This document shows positions 21,301-32,067 of a stretch of DNA of 64,000 nucleotides, piece after piece. The notes under the pieces are model-generated. The model did no database searches. It saw nothing but the letters and a program-made list of their open reading frames with translations, and was not told the origin of the DNA. Numbering within the stretch: the first letter of the stretch is position 1; each line of letters opens with the position of its first letter. The stretch is taken from NCBI GenBank assembly GCA_958450365.1, contig CAUEEP010000872.1, forward strand, positions 186,001-250,000, read 5' to 3'. The position numbers and the translations under genes are program-made. This DNA is from Mesorhabditis belari. Its lineage: Eukaryota; Nematoda; Chromadorea; Rhabditida; Rhabditidae.

Positions 21301-23789
21301 AATCTAATCTTGGTAGCTTTGTTATCCTTCATTTATTAGAAGTAATACGATTGAAAATCTATATGTCGTAGCTGATTATGAATTTCAGCCGATTTTTTAT
21401 TTTTGTTTTTACCTTTAACGATAAAAAGTCACGATAAAGACCGGAGACGGAGCCGAACTAGCTAGCTTCCGGCTATCAGCTCGGACTCCTACTCGTCCAC
21501 TTGCCCACTCATCAACTGCCTGTGAGAGTTCCCTTTAAAGAGTGAAAGTCCTTTAAAGAATGTAAATCCCGAAAAAAAATTAGCAATTTTGGGGATTTGG
21601 CACTCTTTAAAGGGCACTCTCGAGAGGGCTCGGTCAGGGGCCGCGTGGGCGAGGGGGTAGCAGCCCAAGCTGCTGTCGTAGCCGATTCTGAATTTCAGCC
21701 GATTATGAATGAGTAGGTGCGGACGCATCCAACCATCAAGTATTTAGTATCATTCAACGCAGAATCATTAATAATTATGTTAAATTTTTTAAATTAGAAA
21801 GATTGGATAAAAAGAAAAAAAATTATGGGACTTCAAAGTTTTCTCTTGAACAAACAGTTTTTTTGCTCTAATTTTTTTTCTTTTTATCAAGTCTTGCTAA
21901 TTTAAAAAATTTAACATAATTATCAATGATTCTGCGTTGAATGATACCAAATACTTGTTGATTGGACGCTCCTAGACCCACTCATTCATAATCGGCTACG
22001 GAAGTCCCGCCGATTTTGGATAGCGCCGGCAATTTTTAACCTAAACCCACAAATTTGGTACCAATCGACGCAGAATTTAATTCGCTATAAGATGAATATG
22101 AATCGAATCGGAAATTGAATCGTAACCAAACCGGAATCGAATCCTAATCGAATGCGACACAAGTGCCCGCCCGCACCAGTCGCAAGTGCCTATAGGTATC
22201 GCGCTTTTTTGTGGTTTATGCCTGGGTTAGACGAAACGTGCGCCTCACTCAGGCACAAACCAAAAAAAAACGCGATACTTATAAGCAGGTGCAGAAGGTG
22301 CAAAGGCCACACAAAAAAACCATCGTTTCCACGGTGGATTTGCCTCCTGCCATCAATTTTTGGGGGAAATTGTGTTTCAAATGCTAATTTTGACCCTAGA
22401 CCGTAAAGTGTACTTACTGTAGATACACCACGTAAAGTAAGTACACTTTACGGTCCCACGGTTTTTGTTTTCATTTTTCTTTCTCTAAAAACGTTTCCCC
22501 TCATAATTTTATGTTTTTTTTTGTGCATTCTGACATGAGGGAAAACATAAAAGCCAGGTTTTCGCTGGAAATCTCTACATCTACATATTATTGTCCTCAT
22601 ACATTAAAGGGTTGCTCTACTAGAAAGTTTTGCCAAAAAAAATTCATTCATAATCGGCTACGACATATACCCTAAAGTCGCGAGTATAAGTTCTGTTTGG
22701 TTTTCGCATGCAAATTGACGGCTGTCTCCGGTGCGGTGTGTCGAGGGTTCGAACCCCGCTGCAGCATAACTTTTTTGCTTTTTAAGAACAATAATAGAAG
22801 TAAATTTATTGAGGGTTATAGCAATTTTATGCTGTTATTTGTTGCTCCGGGCGTGGCTCGGCGCGTCCGCCCTGCTCCTCTCCGGTGCTCAGTCTTATGG
22901 ATCCCTCCCTGGCCTCTTCATCCGGCCAAAGTCCACGTCGACGGTCGAAAGAGATGCTTTCCAGCGTCTTCTTCAACACTATCGTCTGGATGTATCCATG
23001 CACATAACAAATAGCAATGGTGATAGGCTGTCACCCTGTAGTATCCCGCGCTCCAAGAACAATAATAAAAGTTTATATAACAATAAAAATGTATAAAAAC
23101 CCAACAAAAAGAAATTCAAAGCAATTAAAGCAAATGTAAATTAAGGCAGAACTTATACTCGAGACTTTAGGGTACTTTGAAAAGTTTTAAACTATTTTGA
23201 AATTAGACTTTTGTCTTTGAATGAATTGAATTGAAGGAATTGAATGAATTGAATGAATTGAAGGAATTGAAGGAATTGAAGGAATTGAAGGAATTGAAGG
23301 AATTGAATTGAATGAATAGAATAGAATAGAATGAATAGAATAGAATAGAATAGAATTGAATCTGTTCGCCATAAGACGCTCATTTACGAGATGAATTCCT
23401 CGTAAGGATAAGGCTAAAGTCAAGATTACGTTAGCTCTAGAAAGAAGACACGTTTTAGAAAATTTTAAGAGCAGAATGAGCTTCTTTAGCTACCTTAAGC
23501 TAGAGAATATTCTGCAAAACCAATCAGAAAGTCTTCAAAACAAAGAAGCCACCTTGTCATCGAAATAAATGCGTTTCAGAACTACTTTCCTGATGGGAAC
23601 TCGAGAACCCATCAGGAAAGTCGCACTCAGTCTCTTCAGGTTCGAAACTGGAGCTAGTTTCGAAGAGACTCAAGACTCAGAGACACAGGGACGATTGATT
23701 CAACTTACTTGAATCAAGAATACCACCAAGATCACCGCAAAGATCCATTTGAAGAGAGTATTTGATGAGAATTTCCAAATTTTCCACAT
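18390..23789 (-). CDS. FkbM-type methyltransferase-like membrane protein (3' end missing)
   Basis: Exons on the minus strand: 23709-23789 (ATG), 20787-20870, 20641-20745, 20303-20404, 19984-20070, 18540-18647 and 18390-18500. Every exon is a whole number of codons in phase 0; total 226 residues. The first exon encodes a signal anchor (WIFAVILVVFLI). Landmarks: KNVDIWSNIAKVVDSCG, VSVTLGIGGDVRVEKEL, ANIEFFGADPFEE (the acidic SAM-site strand), VGIGPTDGMINSS and FLLIDIEGPEYFIMPEL, the DIEG motif typical of FkbM-domain proteins, a family expanded in nematodes. After TICQ a donor (GTGAAAA) leads into repeats; the expected C-terminal exons were not found. Intron 1 (2.8 kb) carries a TIR element and a fold-back. 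The first exon is joined by context only, so it is the least certain. Methylation substrate is unknown. Confidence 0.8.
18722..18793 (+). repeat. Partial duplicate of 19628-19713
   Basis: AATCTTGGTTTAATAACTTT through GGCTTTCATGGCYTAAAAAT occurs here and at 19628-19713. At the second site it ends an open frame (19513-19713, PHKEHLASYKSWFNNFKAHH, ending HGLKI and a stop) that may be the tail of an unrecognised gene fragment. Confidence 0.5.
18905..19352. repeat. AATAGGATAATAGAAGAATA simple tandem repeat
   Basis: Two arrays (18918-19130 and 19273-19350) of ATAGGATAATAG/AAGAATAAT inside the FkbM-gene intron. The minus-strand frames over it (repeating YYPIILLS) are repeat products. Confidence 0.95.
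20455..20614. mobile_element. Small fold-back element in an FkbM intron
   Basis: GAACCTAATTCCATCTTCGT (about 20465) pairs with its inverted complement at about 20588-20612; about 30 paired bases with a roughly 90-base loop that itself repeats TTTCAGC words. Confidence 0.7.
21676..22007. mobile_element. Long palindromic (fold-back) element
   Basis: About 150 bases (GTAGCCGATTCTGAATTTCA through AAAAAGAAAAAAAATTA) are repeated inverted at 21868-22007 with scattered mismatches, leaving a loop of about 35 bases. Another piece of the arm (ATTCATTCATAATCGGCTAC) lies at 22641-22662, right next to the TIR element at 22670. Confidence 0.8.
22397..22456. repeat. Hairpin of CCGTAAAGTGTACTTACTG
   Basis: ACCGTAAAGTGTACTTAC and GTAAGTACACTTTACGGT face each other across a spacer of about 20 bases. 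Could be a minimal MITE end pair. Confidence 0.6.
22670..23172. mobile_element. TIR element with tRNA-like B box and LINE RT fragment, copy 2
   Basis: Same termini and TA flanks (22668-22669, 23173-23174) as the element at 6495-6992, and nearly identical throughout. Differences include CCGGTGCGG in place of GGCTGTCGG near 22727 and a small insert, GTATAAA, near 23091. The RT motif (RGILQGDSLSPLLFVMCMD, minus strand) is at about 22998-23056, and the B box at about 22741-22758. It lies within intron 1 of the FkbM gene. Confidence 0.85.
23214..23360. repeat. AATTGAAGG / AATAGAATAG simple repeat
   Basis: About 145 bases of GAATTGAAG passing into GAATAGAATA, 40 bases right of the TIR element. Confidence 0.95.
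23587..23622. repeat. Perfect 13-base hairpin CTTTCCTGATGGG
   Basis: CTTTCCTGATGGG is inverted as CCCATCAGGAAAG around AACTCGAGAA, within intron 1 of the FkbM gene about 90 bases from its first exon. Function unknown. Confidence 0.8.
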
Positions 23790-24247
23790 TATTTCATGAT
23801 TCAATATGAAAAAGGGAAAAAGGGAAAAAAGCTTTTCGAAACGGCTTTTCGAAAATGATCAGAAATTACCATACTTTCCTTATTTACCCACGTTTATTCC
23901 TGGAAATGCAAATGAATATTGACAAAAATGAGAATCGAAATCGAAAGCGGTTGAAAAAAGACTAGAAAATTGTAGAGAATTGGATCGATTTCAAAAATTT
24001 TATATTAAATTTGTTGTTTTAAGAGTAATAGTTATAAAATTAGAAAACTTTGTAATGAAAAGTTTCTTAAAAGACTGCTAAGACTGCTTGTCTTAGTTGC
24101 TAGGAACAATTCGCTTAAAAAAAAAAGATTTATTACTGTTTAGAGACATCTCAACGTTCCGACAGTAGAAATTCATAAAGCCAAAATGTATAAACAAGTT
24201 TTTTTGTTGTGTAAACATCGTAAGAATGTTTTCTTTCAAGCTAACTA

Positions 24248-24334
24248 CCGTATTTTCTCTAATAGTGCACCCTGAGCGTCGTCTAAATTCCTCTATGTCT
24301 CGAAAACCGCTTATCAGAACCTATCGATGTGAGG
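24248..24334. mobile_element. MITE family A, truncated copy 3
   Basis: Starts CCGTATTTTCTCTAATAGTG after TA and runs to ATCGATGTGAGG, where it is cut at the left edge of the composite duplication (TGAATGAAATCTTGAACTGG). Confidence 0.85.
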
Positions 24335-24701
24335 TGAATGAAATCTTGAACTGGATTGTTTCAAAAGTACATTTTCTAGGTCAGACCAGGTCATGGCTTG
24401 GCTTCTGGACTAGATTTACTGCAAATCTAGCTCTGTAGCTTTGAGAAGGTATGCTCGAATCTGGCTCTGACTTGCTTTACAAGTCCTAGAAATGAATTCC
24501 TGCAAGCCTTTTACAAAGTACCCCTTGGATATTTACCATTTTGTTCAAAATCTTGCGAAAGTTTTCTGTTTTTTCGCGATTTAATTAACTTCTCCTTGAG
24601 TGAGTTTTATTTGCTCAAATTTCTTTTATTCTCTTTTTTTAGGCCCAGAGAACAGATGGACTTTTCTCACGAGACTCTTGAGAATGAAGAGAAAGAAGTT
24701 A

Positions 24702-24914
24702 CCCTATTCTCTCTAATAGTATTGCACCCGGAGCGTCGCCTAAATTGCTCGAAATCTCGAGAACCGCTTATCAGAACCTATCGACATGAGGGCGGAAATG
24801 TAGTTGACGATGAGATCTAGTGGGGGATTAGAGTGTTGAGCTTCTGCAAAAGCTGGAAACCGTAAAATAGTCACCAACTCGGCTCGAATGGCTCGACTAT
24901 TAGAGAGAATACGG
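24702..24914. mobile_element. MITE family A, copy 4
   Basis: CCCTATTCTCTCTAATAGTA at the left, TATTAGAGAGAATACGG at the right, TA flanks. Part of the composite duplicated unit. Confidence 0.9.
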
Positions 24915-25057
24915 TAGTTTAAAGTCTAAAGTTTAAATGCAAATTGATTTCCCATTATTCTCAGGTTCTCGGCTTCTGGATTTTTTGCACATCCGCCTGT
25001 ATACTCTTCCGATTGTTGGAACATATTGGAAAGATGATAATGGCTTGTAATTGACTA

Positions 25058-25272
25058 CCGCATTTTCTCTAATAGTATTGCACCCGGAGCGTCACCTAAA
25101 TTCCTCTATATCTCGAGAACCGCTTATCAGAACCTATCGATATGAGGGCGGAAATGTAGCTGACGATGAGATCTATTAGGGGATTAGAGTGTTGAGCTTC
25201 TGCAAAAGCTTGGAAACCGTAAAATCGTCACCAACTCGGCTCGCCGGGGTGCACTACTATTAGAGAAAACGG
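25058..25272. mobile_element. MITE family A, copy 5
   Basis: CCGCATTTTCTCTAATAGTA at the left, ACTATTAGAGAAAACGG at the right, TA flanks. Second MITE of the composite unit. Confidence 0.9.
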
Positions 25273-25517
25273 TAATTGAATAATTGAATTACGGTAATTG
25301 AATTAATGTGTAAATAGAGCGAATTTAATTAAGGAAAAGAAAAAACAGAAACAAGACTAGGAAAAAAATGTTCCAGCCAGTCGTAAATCATCTAAAAATG
25401 GATTTAAGGTTGAAAATCTGTTATAAAGCTGATTTTGAAAGTGTAATTTTAAAGCTTTGAACAAATTTTAAACCCTGGAAAAGCTTTGAGCCATTTAAAA
25501 AAACCTTATTTTTGATC

Positions 25518-28500
25518 TCAATACTCAAAATCGGTGTACACGGCATAGTGATCAGAGGGCCAATCGTTCTTTTGCCCACGATCGAACGGAGATCTTCCGG
25601 CGTAGATTTCTGATCGGAAATTGTCGACTTTTCAATGAAATTTTTCTCAATGAAATGAAGTTTAAAGCCACTTTCTAACTCGAATCCACTCACTCAATCG
25701 GTCTCAAATTTCCCCGATACAAAATGAAATCAATGCGATCCTGTGGCTCTCGGCCAAATAGTCGATTCGTTTTCTCGGTGGTTGACCAAGTGTTTGCTGG
25801 AAATTTGGGGACATTTCCTGAGTCTTAGTCAATCCGTCATTTCCTGAGTCCTGAGAACTTTGTCAAACTATTTCATACGCTGTTCTCCAGCTGTTTCTGG
25901 GTTCCGGAGGTGCCCAAAGTTTCAAAAATCCAGCCCTGACTTGATCCTGGTCTGGACCGGCCCTTCCTGATCCAAAATTGGCTGGATCAGTCTAAAGCCA
26001 GAGCCAGATCCTGTTCTTGGTCTCACTTGATTTTCCCGGTTTTCGATTCTTGTTTGATTAGCTCACCTGGATCGTTCACTGGATCGGGATAAAGTTCCCG
26101 GTAAGAGTCTTTAAATCCAATATCGGCTAGGAGTTTTGTAACTGGCCATTCAACGGTTCTGTTGAAGTGGATTTCTCTAAAAATCTCTATTAGAGATGAT
26201 TTGAGAGGATGAATGATCAGATGAATGATCAGAGCTTTTCTCACGAGCCTTTTGAGAATGAAGAGAAAGAAGTTACCGTATTCTCTCTAATAGTAGTGCA
26301 CCTTGAGCGTCGCCTAAATTGTTAGAAATCTCGAGAACCGCTTATCAGAACTTATCGATATGAACGCGGAAATGTAGCTGACGATGAGATCTAGTGGGGG
26401 ATTAGAGTGTTAAGCTTCTGCAAAAGCTTGTAAACCGTAAAATAGTCACCAACTCGGCTCGAATGGCTGGACTATTAGAGAGAATACGGTAGTTTAAAGT
26501 TTAATAGTTTAAATGCAAATTTATTTCTCATTATTCTTAGGGTCTCGGCTTCTGGATTTTTTGGCACATTCGCCTGTATACTCTTCCGATTGTTGGAACA
26601 TATTGGAAAGATGATAATGGCTTGTAATTGACTACCGCATTTTCCCTAATAGTATTGCACCCGGAGCCTCACCTAAATTCCTCTATATCTCGAGAACCGC
26701 TTATCAGAACCTATCGATATGAGGGCGGAAATGTAGCTGACGATGAGATCTAGTAGGGGATTAGAGTGTTGAGCTTCTGCAAAAGCTTGGAAACCGTAAA
26801 ATCGTCACCAACTCGGCTAGACTGGCTCGACTATTAGAGAAAACACGGTAGTTTAAAGTTTAATAGTTTAAATGCAAATTGATCAGACGAACTTGTGCTT
26901 CATAAAAGACAAAGTAAAAACTGTATTCGGTAATTGAAACGGTGTAGCGAATTGTCACTGCTCAGCAGCTAGGCAAAATTCAATAAACAAGTTAGAATTC
27001 AAAGTTGATGGATAAACTACCGTAATCAACCACTAGACGATATTCAATTGTCCTTTTTTCGTCCTTGCGGGATGTAGTTAAAACAGCGCGATGATAGAAA
27101 ACGCTTAAAACAGCGCCGTCAAATTTCTAACAATCCAAAAAATCAAGCCGGATCAAGTCTTAAATCAAAAAATTCTTTCCGTTCTTGGCTACATGATGGG
27201 CGAAACAGTTTTTAAAAAAAGTTAGTATTTAATAGATAAAAAGAGCGCTCAAAATGGGCCTTTAAAGATATTCAGTTAACCAACTGACTATCACTTGACA
27301 CACACATTTTGAAAGCTAATTTTATCTATCAATACTAACTTTTTTAAAAAAACTGTTCCACCCATCATATAGCCAAGAACGCAAGGAATTTTTTGATATA
27401 AGACTTGATGCGGCTTGGTTTTTTGGATTGTGAGAAATTTGACGGCGCTGTTTTGAACGTTTTCTATTCGGCGCTGTTTTAACTACACTACTGGACAATG
27501 AAATATCATATTTGAAAAACGATCGTCACTTTCGCACGTCTGTAACTCCCTTGTCTTTACCGTATTTCTAAATATTAATATTACCATTGTATAGCCCTTG
27601 AAAAGAGCTTTCAGAAAATGTATAACACTAATAGTTTAAACTCAAAGACAAGGGAGTTACAGACCCGCGAAAGTGACGATCTTTTTCAAATATCATATTT
27701 CATTGTCCAGTACTGTACATCCCGTCGTAGCTTGTGTACTTAAAAACCCATTATTTAAGCTTTGTCTTGAGTCAGTTGTGTGCTCCCTTTTCTATTCATC
27801 CCTTGTATTCTATTCTATTCTATTCTATTCTATTCTATTCACACGCAAGTGTTGAAGCAATTGTGATAGTGCCAGATTGCTCCAGTTTGAACAAAGTTTG
27901 TCCTAATAAGGGAAAGTTTTGATAAATTGTGCGTTTTCAAGACATCTACCATTGAACCACACCGACAAGAAACACAAGAAATTAAAAAGATCAAAGTATA
28001 AATATTGGGTTGGGGATAATGAGTCGGCGCCCAACTTTAAAGGGACTTTTTGCACACATAAAGCCTTCTTTAAACATACGTTTGGTTTCATCAAAAGGAT
28101 CCACTATTTCTCTACAAAATGACTTTTGAGAGATTCCACAAAGCTTTTCTTTCGTGGAGTTTATGAACTTCCAAACGCAGCGGGTTAAAATGGCAAAGAG
28201 TCCGACTCATCATTTGAACAGTTTCTTTCACATAAACCTTCTTTGGTGTTTATATAAAAAAGATAGAGCACATTCAATTACTTAAGTTGCCAAATTTGCA
28301 GGAAGATCCCACCAATGGTTTTTTTTAGATGACAGTTTGTAGTTTTTGTGAAAAAATGGCTTTTTCTTGAGCGGAGGCGCCGTTTGAATTTTCTTTTAAA
28401 TGTCATTTTGTAGAGAATTAGTTAACCATTCTACTGATATGAAACGCATATTAGTTGACAAAGTCTGCTGGAAGTTTTAGACATTTTTTTGATTTTCGGC

Positions 28501-30757
28501 GCCGACTCATTCTCCCCAACCCAATAGATTTCTTACAAACGGAATAGCAAAGGCAATTTGTTGAAAAAAACCTCGTTGAATCAACCCAATCCAAGTGACT
28601 TGGCGTGTTGAAATCCCCAAGAATGATCTTCGGTTTCTCGTTTTGTTTAATTTGATCCAATCCAGATGCTTTGATCAATTCGATTGTTTGATTGAGTCTA
28701 CCTAAACGATTGAACGTTTTGAACAAACAAACAAACAAACAAACAAACAAACAAACAATTCTCTACCTGATTCACATTCCAGAAGCTCTTCAACTCTTGC
28801 TCCTCGAGCCGCACAATAAGATCCACCATTTCTGGAAACTTATTTTACAATTTGCTTTTGTTTTATCCTACCTCCAATCAAGGTGAATATTATAGACATC
28901 AAGTTGAAAAGATTCTGATAAATTGAGTCTCACGTACATCATGAAGTCCTCCAAGACAGAGTGGTTCAAGACCTAGATTGAATTAATGTTTGCTTTGTGT
29001 TTAAAATGAATACAAGACGTTTCTGGCATAATAAACTTGAACTCTTGTCCGATGGGATATTTTAACTGGAGTCTAAAGCCAGGTCAAACTATTTCAGGCA
29101 ACAAAGTCAGGCCAGGTCAAATAAGTCAAAGCAAGACGTACAAGACGGCCAAATAAGTCAAAGCGATGGCCCGGGTGCTTCGCTAAATGGGCTAAATGGG
29201 CTCTTATGGGTTACCAGCCAAAAAACCCGCTTAATGGCGAGTTTTTTTTCGGTGAATGTTTGGGGGCTGAAGCATAGTTTGATGTCTCGAGTTAAAGAGC
29301 CCAAAGCATCAACGAGATCTTTACTGGGACGCTCGGCGCGATCAAGGTTGGGCGCCGGACCTGGATCCACGTTTTAAAATACAATTTTTGTTTGCTAAAT
29401 CTTGGATAACACTGTTTTTTCAATTTAGCAAACAAAGCTCGTTTGCTAAAACCTGGATCCAGGCCCGGCGCCCAACCCTGGTCGCCCGGCCTGGATATAG
29501 TAGATCCCCCAGCGATAATTATAACCAATTATAGCCAAAATACGAAATAAATGACTCAAGATCAGCACAAATTAGAGATTTTGCTTGGAGAGACAACAAA
29601 TGGACCCCGCCAATCGATTGTCCGACCCTAAAAACCCCCGGGTACAAACTTTTGGTGTTAGATCTCAGCTGAGCAATGTTTACAGAACAAAAGAAATTTC
29701 TTTGTAAAGAGATCATAAGGTGTTCTTTGTGCGGCAGTCTGGCGCCGTCTGGCGCAGGGCCTTTTCATAAGATCGGCTCTTTACCCATATCGTCGGCAAT
29801 CTGTTCTGGTCCGTGTTTAACTGGCCCTATCCGAAGGGGGCGCACAATTGTGGTGTGTAAGATGTCGACGCCCTGTCAGCCCAAAACCACATGGAACAGC
29901 ACCCGTGAAATGCGAACTGTTGGAAGTCTAGGCATCCTAGGTATTGTGCTGGAAGTCTAGGCATTCTAGGCATTGTGTAGGAAGTCTAGGTATCCTAGGC
30001 ATTGTGCTGGAAGTCTAGGCATCCTAGGCATTGTGTTCGGAAGTCTAGGTATCCTAGGCATTGTGTTGGAAGTCTAGGCATCCTAGGCATTGTGTTGGAA
30101 GTCTAGGCATCCTAGGCATTGTGTTGGAAGTCTAGGCATCCTAGGCATTGTGTTGGAAGTCTAGGTATCCTAGACATCGTGTTGGAAGTCTAGGCATCCC
30201 CGCACTCTCTCCCCCGGCCATTAGGGCCTGACTTGACAAGAGTTTTTGTGAGCAAAACATGCAACAAGCCAGGCTAGGACCTGACTTCTAGGGAAAAACT
30301 ATTTTGGAGCAGTGTAGCTTAAATGTTTACTTGAAATCGAGTATTCATCAGTAAACCCGTGTACTTGTAAACGACCGACACCGCATTCGAATTGTTCCTT
30401 CTAAGCAATGGCAAGCGTTTGTTCTTTCGACATTCATTTGATTCCTGAAAACGAGTAGAGGAAAGGAAACCCTTATTTTTTTGAGGCAAATCCTTATTTT
30501 TTTCTTGTACACTTGTATGAAAGGCTTTTAGTGAGCTGTTTGTCAAACAAAAGTCAAACAAACAAAATCCTCTCAATGAAACTTTAGAAAACCTGAAAAG
30601 CGACAATATCTGCATCAATGACAGCCAAATGTTTGTTGATCTTCTCGATCCCATTATCGACATGCGTTCCACAATGAAACAGATTAAAAGTCATGATTCG
30701 AAATCTTTCAGCAACGGATAGTGCGATTATAATGTGAATTACTATTAAGAGCTTCAT
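25518..30757 (-). CDS. Secreted endonuclease/exonuclease/phosphatase (EEP) family enzyme
   Basis: Exons on the minus strand: 30593-30757 (ATG), 30331-30444, 28872-28972, 28767-28831, 28572-28701, 26067-26176, 25694-25796 and 25518 to about 25609; about 293 residues. The N-terminus MKLLIVIHIIIALSVA is a signal peptide. The EEP catalytic motifs appear in order: RIMTFNLFHCG (Asn), ESNECRKN (metal Glu), DVYNIHLDW (His), KIILGDFNTPSHLDW (Asp, Asn), RIDFILYRG and DWPSDHYAVYTDFEY (Asp-His) at the end. Substrates in this superfamily include sphingomyelin, nucleic acids, inositol phosphates and others; the specific one cannot be told. All phases agree except the last junction: the donor leaves two bases where the final exon needs one, so the boundary is misread or a one-base lesion exists. 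Introns are crowded with MITEs. Confidence 0.85.
26276..26489. mobile_element. MITE family A, copy 6
   Basis: TA-flanked, CCGTATTCTCTCTAATAGTA to ATTAGAGAGAATACGG. Confidence 0.9.
26635..26848. mobile_element. MITE family A, copy 7
   Basis: TA-flanked, CCGCATTTTCCCTAATAGTA to TATTAGAGAAAACACGG. Confidence 0.9.
27062..27730. mobile_element. Fold-back element, right arm interrupted by another MITE
   Basis: The left arm CGGGATGTAGTTAAAACAGC through GTTTTTAAAAAAAGTTAGTA (27067-27225) is repeated inverted at about 27325-27485 and resumes at 27716-27725 (TACATCCCG). The inner MITE at 27486-27715 splits the right arm exactly at a TA. Confidence 0.85.
27486..27715. mobile_element. Nested palindromic MITE (230 bp)
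   Basis: Termini CACTACTGGACAATGAAATA and the inverted CATTGTCCAGTACTG; flanked by TA on both sides (27484-27485, 27716-27717). Removing the MITE and one TA restores AACTACATCCCG, the exact complement of the outer left end CGGGATGTAGTT. Confidence 0.85.
27806..27840. repeat. ATTCT microsatellite
   Basis: Seven perfect TATTC units in the EEP intron. Confidence 0.95.
27849..27965. repeat. Dispersed repeat, inverted partner at 44645-44828
   Basis: TTGTGATAGTGCCAGATTGC through AAGACATCTACCATTGAAC is found as the reverse complement at 44645-44828, where an extra roughly 65 bases (GAAAAGGAACCAAATCTTTA repeats) are inserted. Confidence 0.7.
28005..28524. mobile_element. 520-bp MITE family B, copy 1
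   Basis: Termini TTGGGTTGGGGATAATGAGT and the inverted ACTCATTCTCCCCAACCCAA, TA flanks. The second copy (57031-57550) is also 520 bp. Ends resemble mariner termini but no transposase text is left. It sits 47 bases from the 28572-28701 exon of the EEP gene. Confidence 0.9.
28718..28758. repeat. CAAA microsatellite
   Basis: About ten CAAA units in the 65-base intron between two EEP exons; most of that intron is this repeat. Confidence 0.95.
29920..30200. repeat. Minisatellite, about 30-base unit GGAAGTCTAGGCATCCTAGGCATTGTGTT
   Basis: About nine and a half units with small differences (GGTATCC versus GGCATCC), within EEP intron 2 (28973-30330). The rest of that intron (28973-29920) is a mosaic of repeats, including a copy of the AAAAACCCGCTTAATGGCGA repeat and direct repeats around TGGATCCAGGCCCGGCGCCC. 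Confidence 0.9.
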
Positions 30758-31554
30758 TATTATCGAATTTTCGAATCAAGAATCGTAATAAAGCTGAAAT
30801 ATAGTCCGAAATATAACTCGAATAGCTCGAAATCTAGCTCGAAATATAATAGTCAAAAAAAATGCGGAGAAAATCGAACGTTTTGTCTGACCAGAGTGCC
30901 CCCAAATGACCCAATTTGGGTAATTTTGGGTAATTTAGTCATCGTTGACCCCTTGCATTTCAAATTAGCTTGTAAAATGACCAAATAAAGAGCTATTTTT
31001 CAGGTTTCACGCTCAAAAAGATTGCCCATCTACCGTGTTTTCATTTGTGTTCTTTTCAAATGCGCTCATTGTTTTTTTTACAGACGAAAATCTGTGTATC
31101 GCTCGTCGTAGACGTCGCTATCACTCACGGAATCCCCCTTTTCAATAGAACGAATCTGCTTTCCGTTTTTGCTGAACGTTATTCTGGCAGGAGTTATAAG
31201 CGTCTACAGTTTTGTTAGCACTCTGATAATATGGGTTTTTGGGTCTTAGGGGCCTTGTGCGCGCTCTCAATTCTAGTAGGCCGTGGTCGAACAGTAGAGC
31301 GTCTGTGTTCGAGATTAAAGATCTCTGGTTGGAGTTCCCGTATCGGATTACTTTGATTTTTTTCAAGCTGTGAAAACTTGCGACAACGAGCGCATAACAC
31401 GAAAAAAGGATTATATTTTCACAATCTTAATCGTCAACATCAAAACAGATTGCGTTCTTTGTGTGCGGATACGTGGGGCATTCCTGTGGCAAAATAGTCA
31501 ACACCATGGAGATTTGGAGTAATAGGTAGCCTTAAAAACTTATTTGATCTAATA
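30758..31554. other. Upstream region of the EEP gene
   Basis: Probably holds the promoter and 5' UTR. Direct repeats of CTCGAAATATA lie at 30815-30850. No TATA-type core can be fixed and no other gene is seen. Confidence 0.4.
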
Positions 31555-32067
31555 GGTTGATGCATAAGTCTTTTCGTTTTTTTCGTACTTCTGTTAAAAA
31601 GTAACAAATTCACCAATTAATCTATATTTTGCTCTATAAAAAAAGTGTTTTTTGTTCAATTTGCATCTTTTTAAATGAATTTCGGTTCACTTTCAAGCAA
31701 ATTCGAGCGTGAAAAACGCCTTTTTCGTAAAAATCTATAAAAAACTCTACGGAAAAATTGGCTGAATGAATTTCTCTGAAATTTTGGCGAAATATCAAAC
31801 TTTTTTTTCTCTATCTTTTATCTATTGACACGAAGATAGGTTTTCTTTAGCTAAGGTGTCTAAACCGCATCATCGAGTTAGCCCTTTTTGACTACCCGAC
31901 TTCATACTCTCAAGAAAATCCAGGCATAATATATTTTTAAACCCGTTTTAATGTTATTTTGCAGAAAAATAATTGGTTTTTCTAATAAAATCAACCGTAG
32001 TTTAATTGGTGCATTTGTTGGCTTGAAACGGCAGACGAAAAGGAACGAAAAGACTTATGCATCAACC
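31555..32067. mobile_element. MITE family C variant (513 bp)
   Basis: Termini GGTTGATGCATAAGTCTTTT and the inverted AAAAGACTTATGCATCAACC, TA flanks. The interior matches family C at 36985 and 41077 (CACTTTCAAGCAAATTCGAG, ACACGAAGATAGGTTTTC), so it is a sister family with different ends. Confidence 0.85.

Larger units (their letters stand above)
24336..25276. repeat. Composite duplicated unit, copy 1 (two MITEs plus exon-like pieces)
   Basis: Order: AATGAAATCTTGAACTGGAT; a piece after acceptor TTTTTTTAG reading REQMDFSHETLENEEKEV; MITE A (24702-24914); a piece after TTCTCAG reading SRLLDFLHIRLYTLPIVGTY then WKDDNGL and stop; MITE A (25058-25272). The same order occurs at 46152-47104 and, shorter, at 26236-26850. 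The two pieces may be the last exons of an unrecognised gene, or a fossil of one, with MITEs in its intron and downstream. Confidence 0.75.
26236..26858. repeat. Composite duplicated unit, copy 2, inside an EEP intron
   Basis: Carries the 3' part of the first piece (CTTTTCTCACGAGCCTTTTG), MITE A (26276-26489), the SRLLDF-type second piece (about 26538-26626) and MITE A (26635-26848). It lies just 5' of the 26067-26176 exon in the host gene's own direction. Confidence 0.75.

Noticed and set aside
3420..29790. A shared flank (AAGGTGNTCTTTGTGCGGC) beside the minisatellites at 3551 and 29920
   Set aside because: The match is only about 18 bases, at 3437 and 29716, with no extension either side; too short to claim a common element without a search.
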